Assembly (NCBI GenBank): GCA_030837935.1
Contig: JAUQXU010000075.1
Coordinates: 1 to 6,395 of the forward strand
Direction of reading: 5' to 3'
Source of the DNA: Candidatus Brocadia sp.
GTDB taxonomy: Bacteria > Planctomycetota > Brocadiia > Brocadiales > Brocadiaceae
DNA length: 6,395 bases
The notes under the pieces are model-generated. The model was not told the origin of the DNA and did not search any database. It saw only the letters and a list, made by a program, of their open reading frames with translations. Shown piece after piece: positions 1 to 6,068 of the stretch. Both the position numbers and the translations under genes were made by a program. Position 1 is the stretch's first letter. The number at the start of each line of letters is the position of its first letter.

Positions 1-1
1 A

Positions 2-529
2 TGGTATCTGTTATGTCAGGGTTGCCGGGTCCTGTTAGACCAGAGCTGGTTTAGCCAGAGCGCGAAGGAACATGATGAATACCGTGTGTTTCGTCATGCC
101 ATCCCAGTCCTTGTTAACAGCATCTTGCGACAGTATCATCAAACGAAGATTGGGACTGATTTTACGGTTTCGAATGAACATTTTTTTGATTTGTTTGAAC
201 TGTATCGCCGGAGTCTGAGAGATGCGGGTCTTCGGTATTGTATCTTTGGCCACATTGCTGATAATCACCTGCATGTAAATCTCCTCCCACAGAACGATCA
301 GGAAGCTGACAGGGGATGGGAGATTTATCGTAAGATAGCCTCCCGAATTATTCAGTGGGGGGGTACTATTTCCGCCGAGCATGGCGTGGGCAAGATCAAA
401 CGGGAATATCTTTTGGATATGTTTGGCCAATCAGGACTCAGAGAGATGGCCTCGATTAAAAAGAAACTTGACCCATTCATAATTTTAGGAAGGGGGAATA
501 TTATTCCAGGAGAGTTTTTAAACAGCTGA
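2..529 (+). CDS. FAD-linked oxidase, C-terminal domain (GlcD / D-lactate dehydrogenase type), 5' partial
   Basis: Flavoenzymes of this family oxidise 2-hydroxy acids such as glycolate or D-lactate. Only the last 175 codons are present: the frame is open from base 2 with no stop. The residues before the GTG at 86 (reading KEHDEYRV) fit the family, so that GTG is not the true start. Visible family marks are RHAIPVLVN (from about 92), KIGTDFTVS (146-172), the histidine motif GHIADNHLHVN (248-280), GGTISAEHGVGK (359-394) and a closing KKKLDP segment (464-481). These match the FAD-oxidase C-terminal domain, including the conserved Glu-His of EHGVG. The usual GDGNLH core reads ADNHLH here, and the usual NPGK near the end reads GRGN, so this is a divergent subgroup. 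The N-terminal FAD-binding domain lies outside the window and the substrate cannot be assigned. The stop is 28 bases before the first lipoprotein gene, so co-transcription is possible. Confidence 0.88.
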   Translation, partial: WYLLCQGCRVLLDQSWFSQSAKEHDEYRVFRHAIPVLVNSILRQYHQTKIGTDFTVSNEHFFDLFELYRRSLRDAGLRYCIFGHIADNHLHVNLLPQNDQEADRGWEIYRKIASRIIQWGGTISAEHGVGKIKREYLLDMFGQSGLREMASIKKKLDPFIILGRGNIIPGEFLNS

Positions 530-557
530 TGGGCCTATCTCTGAAAGGGAAGTAATT

Positions 558-1076
558 ATGGTAAAAAGCAATACATGTATTATTTTTTCTCAATCAATGT
601 TCATTGTTTTATTATTTATGGTTGGCTGTGCACCGGTTATATCGAAGCAAGTTAGGGAGGAAGTCAGGCCAGATGTTGGTTTCAGAGAGGTATTAAATGA
701 TCCTGAGCGGCACAAAGGTCAAATGATTATCTTGAGCGGGATTATCGTCGAAACCGAAAATACCAAAGAGGGAACACTATTACAAGTATTACAGCGCCCT
801 GCAGGTTTCCGCGGAAAGCCTAAGGACGTAGACGAAACCGGAGGGAGGTTTCTTGCGCTTGACAGCCGTTACCTGGATGTAAATGTATTTACGAAAGGAC
901 GGGCTGTCACGATTGCTGGAGTGGTTCAGGGGAAACGAATTCTCCCTTTGGACGAAACAGAGTATATCTATCCACTGGTTTATGTGAAGGAATTATACCT
1001 TTGGCAAGCCGAAAGAAGGTATGATACCTCATATCCTTCGTGGCATATTGGTTTCGGCCTTGGATATTCACACTGA
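558..1076 (+). CDS. Slp-family outer-membrane lipoprotein, copy 1
   Basis: Predicted lipoprotein of 172 residues. A short n-region (Lys3) and hydrophobic stretch (about 13-22) lead to lipobox Met-Val-Gly-Cys24. The +2 residue is Ala, not Asp, which under the Lol rule favours the outer membrane. The mature part matches the Slp family (E. coli starvation lipoprotein Slp): a TLLQVLQ strand, GRFLALDSRYLD, GRAVTIAG and a terminal YPLVYVKELYLW segment, as expected for a compact beta-rich domain. The role of Slp proteins is poorly known; E. coli Slp is linked to stationary phase and acid stress. The tail after LYLW is short and ends GFGLGYSH, unlike the Tyr/Trp tails of copies 2 and 3. The ATG at 558 has an AGGGAAG ribosome site (546-552) and gives a proper signal peptide; Met14 would leave it too short. 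First of three tandem paralogues. Confidence 0.85.
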   Translation: MVKSNTCIIFSQSMFIVLLFMVGCAPVISKQVREEVRPDVGFREVLNDPERHKGQMIILSGIIVETENTKEGTLLQVLQRPAGFRGKPKDVDETGGRFLALDSRYLDVNVFTKGRAVTIAGVVQGKRILPLDETEYIYPLVYVKELYLWQAERRYDTSYPSWHIGFGLGYSH

Positions 1077-1176
1077 TAATCTTGTTGCTGATATTGTTGT
1101 TAATCGTTATCATTAAAAGCGGGAAAATTATGCATTTCAAAAATACAAATATCTCTAAAATGAGGAAGTAATACTT

Positions 1177-1704
1177 ATGATAAAAAAAGGCGATTGCCTC
1201 ATTCGTTCTTATCCAATGCTGATTGCCTTGCTATTATCCATAGCGAGCTGTGCACCGGTTATATCGAAGCAAGTCCGGGAGCAAGTAAGGCCGGATATTA
1301 CTTTTACCGAGGTACTGAATGACCCTGAACATTATAAGGGCCAAATGGTAATTCTAAGCGGGGTCGTCATCGAGACTAAAAATACCAAAGAGGGTACCTT
1401 GTTAGAAGTGTTGCAGTGTCCTGCAGGTTTCCGCGGGAAGCCTAAGGACGTGGATGAAACCGGTGGAAGATTTCTGGCGCTTGACAGTCGTTACCTGGAT
1501 GTTAATGTGTTTACGAAAGGACGGGCGGTTACGATTGCAGGAGAGGTTCAGGAAAAGAGGATTCTTCCCCTGGGAACAATAGAATATAGTTACCCACTGA
1601 TTCATGTAAAGGAAATATACCTCTGGCCAATTGAAAAAAGTTATCCCGGTCGCTACTATTATAATGACTATTGGTGGTGGCGTGGCCGCTATATGTATTA
1701 CTAA
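1177..1704 (+). CDS. Slp-family outer-membrane lipoprotein, copy 2 (aromatic tail)
   Basis: Predicted 175-residue lipoprotein, closest paralogue of the preceding gene: 104 of 126 core residues match by hand alignment, with no gaps. The signal peptide has Lys3, Lys4 and Arg10 before a Leu/Ile-rich stretch, and the lipobox is Ile-Ala-Ser-Cys25 followed by Ala, consistent with outer-membrane sorting. Core Slp-like segments are TLLEVLQ, GRFLALDSRYLD, GRAVTIAG and YPLIHVKEIYLW. The last 20 residues hold 11 Tyr or Trp, including YYY and WWW runs. An additional Cys replaces Arg at residue 81 (QCPAG), absent from the other copies. The start is set by GAGGAAG at 1162-1168, 8 bases before ATG. The 100-base gap from copy 1 shows no convincing promoter or terminator, so the three copies may share a transcript. 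Molecular function is unknown. Confidence 0.85.
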   Translation: MIKKGDCLIRSYPMLIALLLSIASCAPVISKQVREQVRPDITFTEVLNDPEHYKGQMVILSGVVIETKNTKEGTLLEVLQCPAGFRGKPKDVDETGGRFLALDSRYLDVNVFTKGRAVTIAGEVQEKRILPLGTIEYSYPLIHVKEIYLWPIEKSYPGRYYYNDYWWWRGRYMYY

Positions 1705-1779
1705 AAATCCGGGATATCCCACACGGCCAAAGAATAATGATTCACGGACGTAAAGACGCCAGAAGAAGTAAGGATAGAT

Positions 1780-2349
1780 ATGATAATAAGTAATCGGTTA
1801 TTTGTATTTCCAAAAGTTATATTGATTATGTTGTTATTACCGATGGCTGGCTGTGCGCCGGTTATATCGAAGCAGGTCAGGGAGCAAGTCAAACCGGACA
1901 CTACTTTCACGGCGGTACTGGATGATCCCGAACGTTACCATGGCCAGATGATTGTCTTAAGCGGGGTCATTATCGATGCCAAAAACACGAAAGAGGGCAC
2001 ATTATTACAAGTATTGCAGCGCCCTGCGGGTTTTCGCGGGCAACCGAAAGATGTGGACAAAACAGAAGGAAGGTTTTTGGCGCTCGACAACCGGTACCTG
2101 GATGTGTATGTATATGCCAAGGGACGAGAAGTTACGGTTGCAGGAGAGGTTCTGGGAAAGAGGACTTTGCCTTTGGACACAACAGACTACACGTATCCAC
2201 TGATTCGTGTGAAGGAATTGTATCTTTGGCCTGTGATTGAAAAAAACTACTACGATCCTTATCCCTATTATTATTACAATAATTATTGGTGGTGGCGAAA
2301 CGACTTACTGTTTATACAGCACCATCGATCCAGGAAATGCAAAAAATAA
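1780..2349 (+). CDS. Slp-family outer-membrane lipoprotein, copy 3 (aromatic then basic tail)
   Basis: Predicted 189-residue lipoprotein and the most diverged copy: about 75% core identity to each of the other two by hand count. The signal peptide (Arg6, Lys12, then Ile/Leu/Met-rich) ends in lipobox Met-Ala-Gly-Cys25, followed by Ala, again fitting outer-membrane retention. The core keeps TLLQVLQRPAGFRG, GRFLALDNRYLD, the GREVTVAG variant and YPLIRVKELYLW. The tail carries the Tyr/Trp block (PYPYYYYNNYWWWR), then 16 more residues that end basic (RSRKCKK) and include a Cys. No copy-2-like ending was found in another frame, so this extension looks real, not a simple frameshift, but only homologues can settle it. 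The ribosome site TAAGGA (1769-1774) is 5 bases before ATG. The gene is convergent with rsmB. Function unknown beyond family membership. Confidence 0.84.
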   Translation: MIISNRLFVFPKVILIMLLLPMAGCAPVISKQVREQVKPDTTFTAVLDDPERYHGQMIVLSGVIIDAKNTKEGTLLQVLQRPAGFRGQPKDVDKTEGRFLALDNRYLDVYVYAKGREVTVAGEVLGKRTLPLDTTDYTYPLIRVKELYLWPVIEKNYYDPYPYYYYNNYWWWRNDLLFIQHHRSRKCKK

Positions 2350-2363
2350 GCTAAATGACTTAT
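2341..2363 (-). terminator. Weak candidate terminator for the def-fmt-DUF116-rsmB operon
   Basis: Read on the minus strand, a 5-bp stem ATAAG/CTTAT with an 8-base loop is followed directly by a run of T (2346-2341). A second stem, CACCG (2365-2369) with CGGTG (2386-2390), extended by wobble pairs, lies just before it. The stem is short and AT-rich and sits at the 3' end of the third lipoprotein gene, so this is only a suggestion. It could also be read by the convergent plus-strand transcript, but that side has no T-run. Confidence 0.25.
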
Positions 2364-2454
2364 GCACCGCCATTCCTTCAGACTTCGGTGTGTGAAAATG
2401 GGTAAGGATTTTCCGAAAAAACAACTCAATAATTATTTTCATACGAACCACCCT

Positions 2455-3849
2455 TCAACCACGAACCTGTCTTTTGCGAAGTCTTGCCATGTATCCTCCG
2501 TCCCCTGCATTCGTATCTGGCAAATAATATTCCTCTTCGTCCAGATAAAATTGGGATTCGTTGTCTATGAATTTTTTTATTACATACTGGTTTTCTTCCG
2601 GTTCAATGCTGCAGGTGCTGTACACTAAATAACCGTCAGATTTCAGCAGGGCAGCGCCGGTTTTGAGAATCGAGTATTGAAGAGAGGCCAGTTTTTGAAT
2701 ATCTCTTTCTCGTAATCGCCACCGGGCTTCCACTCGGCGTGCAAGCACCCCGGTATTGGAGCACGGCGCATCTATGAGTACCCGATCAAATTGCATATGA
2801 AAAGGAACCCTACCCTCGGATGCGTCACCACATACAAGAAAGACGTTATGAATTCCCATCCTCAGGCAATTCTCTTTCACAAGATGTAAACGGTTTAAAG
2901 AAATATCCAGCGCGTATATCCTGCCCGTCCCCTCCAGGAGTTCTGCAATATGGGTTGCCTTTCCTCCGGGCGCGGCACACAGATCTAGCACGGTATGTGA
3001 TTTTTCTGCCTTGAGGAATTCCGCTACCTTCATGGCAGAAATGTCTTGCACAAAGAACAACCCTTCCGCAAATCCAGGTATCTCTGAAACGGCAACGTCA
3101 TCAACGGCAACAGCGTTCCTGACGGCGTGTGAGGAGATGCCTTTTTGATCGAGCAACACAATAAATTCCCCGATCGATATTTTCCTTTGATTTACCCGGA
3201 GAAATAACCTTGGTGCAAGATTGTTGGTTTTGCATATCTCAATGGTTTTCTCCTTCCCATACCTGCCTATCCATCGTTTTATTAACCATTCGGGGTGGCT
3301 ATAATTGACCGCCAGGTAAGAAGGGAGGTGTTTGCATGGGTCAGGAAAGATCGGCGAGTGAAAGGTACACCACGTATTTTCCTTTCTGTGCAAGGCCCCC
3401 TGTGGGTCAGTAATTTCTGATTCCTGTGCTGATTTGTTGTGAATGCTTCGTTCGATGGACCGAAGAACTGCATTTGTAAATTTGACTGCATCTGCACGGC
3501 GGATTAATTTTTTTACCAGTTCTACAGAGGTGTTTACTGCGGCAGAAGCGGGAACTCTGTCTAAATAGAGGATCTGATAGAGACCCACACGCAGGGCGTA
3601 TACTACCCAGGGTTCTATCTTATTGAACGAAATTTTTGAAAAAAAGGAGATAAGTGTATCAAGGGATAAACGATGGCGGATAACACCGTTTACTAACTCG
3701 GTAAGAAGCCTTTTGTCTCGCTCAGACAAATCGCCGTGCGAACATCTTTCAGAGACAAGTTCCTGGGCAAAAACCTCTTGTTCGTCAATTGTTCGCAGGA
3801 TACGAATACATTCATAGCGAACGTCTGTCTTACGTGAGGAATTTTTCAA
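2455..3849 (-). CDS. rsmB: 16S rRNA (cytosine-C5) methyltransferase RsmB (Sun/Fmu)
   Basis: RsmB methylates one cytosine of 16S rRNA (C967 in E. coli) at C5 using S-adenosylmethionine. The 464-residue product has an N-terminal NusB-like RNA-binding domain (about 10-135), a linker, and a Rossmann methyltransferase domain (about 180-460). SAM-binding motif I is LDLCAAPGGKATH (288-300), followed by the acidic ALDIS (313-317). Motif IV is DAPCSNTG with Cys363, and motif VI is STCSIEPEEN with Cys413. The two cysteines are the paired release and nucleophile residues of RNA m5C methyltransferases, so activity is expected. Between the NusB and methyltransferase domains is a Cys/His-containing stretch (about 136-176) longer than in E. 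coli RsmB. The closing DGGYMARLRK replaces the family's usual DGFF-type ending and runs on by a few basic residues. The start is TTG, overlapping the DUF116 gene by 20 bases. Last gene of the minus-strand operon. Confidence 0.95.
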   Translation of the reverse strand: MKNSSRKTDVRYECIRILRTIDEQEVFAQELVSERCSHGDLSERDKRLLTELVNGVIRHRLSLDTLISFFSKISFNKIEPWVVYALRVGLYQILYLDRVPASAAVNTSVELVKKLIRRADAVKFTNAVLRSIERSIHNKSAQESEITDPQGALHRKENTWCTFHSPIFPDPCKHLPSYLAVNYSHPEWLIKRWIGRYGKEKTIEICKTNNLAPRLFLRVNQRKISIGEFIVLLDQKGISSHAVRNAVAVDDVAVSEIPGFAEGLFFVQDISAMKVAEFLKAEKSHTVLDLCAAPGGKATHIAELLEGTGRIYALDISLNRLHLVKENCLRMGIHNVFLVCGDASEGRVPFHMQFDRVLIDAPCSNTGVLARRVEARWRLRERDIQKLASLQYSILKTGAALLKSDGYLVYSTCSIEPEENQYVIKKFIDNESQFYLDEEEYYLPDTNAGDGGYMARLRKRQVRG

Positions 3850-4273
3850 TCGCCTCTTTTACCTCATCCAGATATACATCCGTATCCTTGCAATATCCGT
3901 GAGGTCTCAGATTGGGTACCGCAAATATTGCCTTAGACATAGCCGCCATCAAACCCGTCCTGAGTTCCCTCTCGCAGGCAATAGCGATTACCCCATGGAT
4001 GTCTTCAGCCATCACCCTTTGAAGGGCGGCACGCCCCCCGCTGGCAAGGGTAATATGAACCCCGTACTTTTCAGAAAATTCCAGCAAGTCCTTGATTTTG
4101 CACTTCCCGCAACGCTTACATTCGTTCAGATCATTTTTAACATTCTGCTTGCACTGAGAACTCTGAATGCAATGGGGAAATAAAATCAACAAATTTTTAG
4201 GAGAACACTTTTTCTTGCGAAACTTCATCATGAGGTTATTGATAGAAACAACTTTTTTATCAATAAATTCCAT
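3830..4273 (-). CDS. DUF116 family Cys-rich protein
   Basis: 147-residue protein matching DUF116, a family with no established function. Recognisable features are ILFPHC (30-35), a cysteine cluster C41 / C52-x2-C55-x2-C58 (ECKRCGKC), VHITLASGGRAALQRV (72-87), GVIAIACERELRTG (94-107) and a late GYCKDTDV (126-133). The eight cysteines (23, 35, 41, 52, 55, 58, 100, 128) suggest a metal or Fe-S site; this is inference. No N-terminal membrane segment is present, so it looks like a short, soluble form of the family. The ATG at 4273 has AAAGGCAGG (4286-4278) 4 bases upstream. It sits between fmt and rsmB, an arrangement I recall from other bacteria, notably clostridia, which hints at a role near translation initiation or rRNA modification. 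A spacer of 104 bases separates it from fmt, with no convincing promoter in it. Confidence 0.85.
   Translation of the reverse strand: MEFIDKKVVSINNLMMKFRKKKCSPKNLLILFPHCIQSSQCKQNVKNDLNECKRCGKCKIKDLLEFSEKYGVHITLASGGRAALQRVMAEDIHGVIAIACERELRTGLMAAMSKAIFAVPNLRPHGYCKDTDVYLDEVKEAIEKFLT
3847..3865 (-). promoter_or_regulatory. Ribosome-binding region and TTG start of rsmB, inside the DUF116 gene
   Basis: No ATG exists near the start of the RsmB NusB-like domain. The TTG at 3849-3847 is the best initiator. Upstream are two GAGG boxes, at 3865-3862 (12 bases before TTG) and 3856-3853 (3 bases before), neither ideally spaced. Because the start lies 20 bases inside the upstream gene, ribosomes ending DUF116 translation may feed rsmB. 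The exact start codon remains uncertain. Confidence 0.55.
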
Positions 4274-4377
4274 AGTACCTGCCTTTGTATAAATGGTAAA
4301 AGGTTAGTTTATCTTCACAAGCCCTTCAATCATGCCAGTCACGTACATGAATTATTGTTGCAAACGGGAAATAGGTA

Positions 4378-5337
4378 TTACGATACAAACATGTCCCCGC
4401 CGGTTATCTTATGACCACGTAAGTATTCCTGCGCGTCCATTGGACGCTTGCCCTCAGGCTGTAATTGCGTGATGCAAATGAATCCATCCATGGTTGCTAC
4501 GTGGATCCCACAGGTGGCAATATCGGCGACTATACCGGGGTTAAAAGCTGTTTTTGTTTTTCGTGTGTCGTGAATCTGTGTCTTTAGTATAATAACTCTT
4601 TTCTTCTCTGGAGAATCGTTTTTGATAAAATACGTATAAGCTCCTGGAGATGGGGTCATTCCTCGTACGAGGTTGTGAATTTTTTGTGTCTCCTGTGACC
4701 ACAGAATTAATCCATTTTCCTTTTTCAATTTTGGGGCAAAGGTTACTCCGTTTTCGTCTTGTTTTGTGTAGGTAGCCTTTTCTGTTTCCACAAGGTGTAA
4801 CGCATCAATCAATTCTTCCGCACCCATTTCAGACAGCCTTTTTTCAAGTTCTCCTGCGTTTTCGTCCGGGGATATCGGCGTTGTTTTTTGAGCAATAATA
4901 TCACCGGCATCCATCCTGGCAGTCATAACTACGGCAGTGACCCCTGTGACGATTTCACCTTGCATGATTGCCCAATTAATAGGGGCTGCCCCGCGAAATT
5001 TTGGCAATAAGGATGCGTGAATATTAAGGCATCGGTATCGCGGGAGATGAAGAATTGCATTGGATAAAAACTGACCGAAGGCGACAACGACGATACAATC
5101 GGGCGAAAGATATTGAAGTTGTTTTACAACCGGTTCGTCATTGACGTTGACAGGCTGCAGAATTTTTAATCCCAGTGCTTGTGCCCTCTCTTTTACCGGT
5201 GAAGGGCGCGGTATTTTACTTCTCCCCCTGGGTCTGTCCGGTTGTGTAACAACAGCAGCAATTTTATGTGTTGATGTTGCCAATGAGCATAAACTGGGAA
5301 CGGCAAACTCAGGCGTCCCCATAAAGACCACATTCAT
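4378..5337 (-). CDS. fmt: methionyl-tRNA formyltransferase
   Basis: Fmt transfers a formyl group from 10-formyl-tetrahydrofolate to the Met on initiator tRNA, allowing bacterial-type translation initiation. The 319-residue length is typical. The N-terminal formyltransferase domain (1 to about 185) opens with MNVVFMGTPEFAVP and carries the tRNA-contacting loop PDRPRGRSKIPRPSPVK (33-49). The catalytic triad is Asn105, His107 and Asp143, within LNIHASLLPKFRGAAPINW and MDAGDII. The C-terminal domain (from about 205) shows LVRGMTPSPGAYTYF and the end motif LQPEGKRPMDAQEYLRG. Nothing essential is missing. The start ATG at 5337 is fixed by the conserved N-terminus, although the ribosome site is weak (AGAGG lies about 15 bases upstream). 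It follows def after 59 bases, the classical def-fmt pairing, and acts in the cytoplasm. Confidence 0.96.
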   Translation of the reverse strand: MNVVFMGTPEFAVPSLCSLATSTHKIAAVVTQPDRPRGRSKIPRPSPVKERAQALGLKILQPVNVNDEPVVKQLQYLSPDCIVVVAFGQFLSNAILHLPRYRCLNIHASLLPKFRGAAPINWAIMQGEIVTGVTAVVMTARMDAGDIIAQKTTPISPDENAGELEKRLSEMGAEELIDALHLVETEKATYTKQDENGVTFAPKLKKENGLILWSQETQKIHNLVRGMTPSPGAYTYFIKNDSPEKKRVIILKTQIHDTRKTKTAFNPGIVADIATCGIHVATMDGFICITQLQPEGKRPMDAQEYLRGHKITGGDMFVS

Positions 5338-5396
5338 TATTTAATAGACCAGCCTCTGTTCGAAATTTATCTTTTCTTTACCACTGAAACTCTTAT

Positions 5397-5909
5397 TTAC
5401 ACAGGAGCTTTGGCGCCTTTATATAACCGTTCAAATTCTTTTAACTGGTAAGATATAGCTAACCGGCTTGAAGGACTCATCTTATCAATGAAGAGCTCTC
5501 CGTTAAGATGGTCCAATTCGTGTTGCCATGCACGTGCAGCCAACCCTTCTGCCTCTATTTCCAGCTTCTGTCCTTTCAGGTTGTATGCTTGGCCCTTAAT
5601 CCGTTGGGCACGGATAATCTTGCTCGTAATGCCGGGAAAGCTTAAACAACCCTCTTCCTTATTCAACTCACCGAGCTCTTCTACAATAATCGGGTTAATA
5701 AATACCTTTTCTCCGCGACTTGTCCCGTCAACATCAATAATAAACAGGCGAACAGGCCATCCCACCTGCGGCGCCGCAAGCCCAACACCCTGGGCATTGT
5801 GCATCAATTCCATCATTTCTTCTACTTTTTTGAATACTTCTTTATTAATTTCCTTGAGCGGTTTTGTCTTTTGGCGAAGTACGGGATCGGGATAGAGGAC
5901 AATATTCAT
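5397..5909 (-). CDS. def: peptide deformylase
   Basis: Def removes the N-formyl group from nascent proteins, the reverse side of the Fmt step. The 170 residues contain all three family motifs: GVGLAAPQVG (41-50, with Gln48), EGCLSFPG (86-93) and QHELDHLNGELFIDK (129-143). Metal ligands are Cys88, His130 and His134, and Glu131 is the catalytic base, so a Fe2+/Zn2+ hydrolase is intact. The opening MNIVLYPDPVLR is the standard N-terminus and fixes the ATG at 5909; a GAGAG ribosome site lies about 9 bases upstream. The C-terminus is short (LYKGAKAPV), with no extended tail. First gene of the minus-strand operon, behind a good promoter at 6050-6022. Confidence 0.97.
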   Translation of the reverse strand: MNIVLYPDPVLRQKTKPLKEINKEVFKKVEEMMELMHNAQGVGLAAPQVGWPVRLFIIDVDGTSRGEKVFINPIIVEELGELNKEEGCLSFPGITSKIIRAQRIKGQAYNLKGQKLEIEAEGLAARAWQHELDHLNGELFIDKMSPSSRLAISYQLKEFERLYKGAKAPV

Positions 5910-5947
5910 GGATATAATCTCTCATGTAACTTTAGGAATTTTAAGGC

Positions 5948-5968
5948 GGGCATATACAGCGTATGCTC
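5948..5968 (-). other. Hairpin in the def leader
   Basis: An inverted repeat GCATA (5950-5954) / TATGC (5962-5966), extended outward by one wobble and one G-C pair and inward by one wobble, could form an 8-bp stem with a 5-base loop. It lies in the untranslated leader between the proposed promoter and def. There is no T run downstream of it, so it is not an intrinsic terminator, and no known riboswitch class is recognised. Confidence 0.3.
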
Positions 5969-6021
5969 TTACAAAAAATTGCACCTTTCTGGTAAATAAA
6001 TACTTAATGCGCGACTGATTT

Positions 6022-6050
6022 ACTATACTAAAAAAAAATAAAGAATGCAA
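6022..6050 (-). promoter_or_regulatory. sigma70-type promoter for the def operon
   Basis: On the minus strand, TTGCAT (6050-6045) and TATAGT (6027-6022) are separated by exactly 17 bases. The -10 box matches 5 of 6 consensus positions and the spacer includes a 9-base T run. Transcription would start near 6015, giving a leader of about 105 bases before def. This is a pattern match only. Confidence 0.6.
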
Positions 6051-6068
6051 GTTTCTTTCGTTTTCCTG

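Larger units (their letters stand above)
558..2349 (+). repeat. Tandem triplication of a lipoprotein gene (three direct repeats)
   Basis: Three direct repeats of about 0.5-0.6 kb, each one complete gene. From the lipobox Cys codon (627, 1249, 1852) the copies align without gaps for 126 codons. The DNA directly after it is almost invariant (tgtgcaccggttatatcgaa in copies 1 and 2, one base different in copy 3). Signal peptides, spacers (100 and 75 bases) and C-terminal tails differ. No terminal inverted repeats or transposase are present, so this is gene duplication, not a mobile element. Confidence 0.9.

Noticed and set aside
86..88. GTG at 86 as the start of the oxidase gene
   Set aside because: The frame stays open to base 2 and the upstream residues fit the family, so the gene begins outside the window.
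35..430. Minus-strand open frame of 131 codons opposite the oxidase gene
   Set aside because: The plus-strand frame carries clear FAD-oxidase motifs, so the opposite frame is a shadow.
1082..1110. Promoter-like TTGTTG with CGTTAT upstream of lipoprotein copy 2
   Set aside because: The -10 box matches only about 3 of 6 positions; too weak to report as a promoter.
1074..1112. Inverted repeat TGATAA/TTATCA after lipoprotein copy 1
   Set aside because: A 6-bp A/T-rich stem with a 27-base loop is expected by chance and has no T run.
1683..1729. Inverted repeat TGGCCG/CGGCCA flanking the palindrome GGGATATCCC after lipoprotein copy 2
   Set aside because: The outer arms are only 6 bp with a 35-base loop and the inner palindrome gives three G-C pairs; no T run follows, so neither a terminator nor an operator can be supported.
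558..2349. Lipoprotein repeats as a mobile element or repeat-protein array
   Set aside because: No transposase, terminal inverted repeats or target duplications are visible, and each copy has its own start, signal peptide and stop.
2362..2628. Plus-strand open frame of 88 codons at the convergent junction
   Set aside because: Most of it lies antisense to the 3' end of rsmB, it has no good ribosome site and no recognisable family.
4274..4377. Possible internal promoter between fmt and the DUF116 gene (TTGTGA with TACCAT on the minus strand)
   Set aside because: Both boxes are poor matches and the spacer is 16; the genes more likely share the def promoter.
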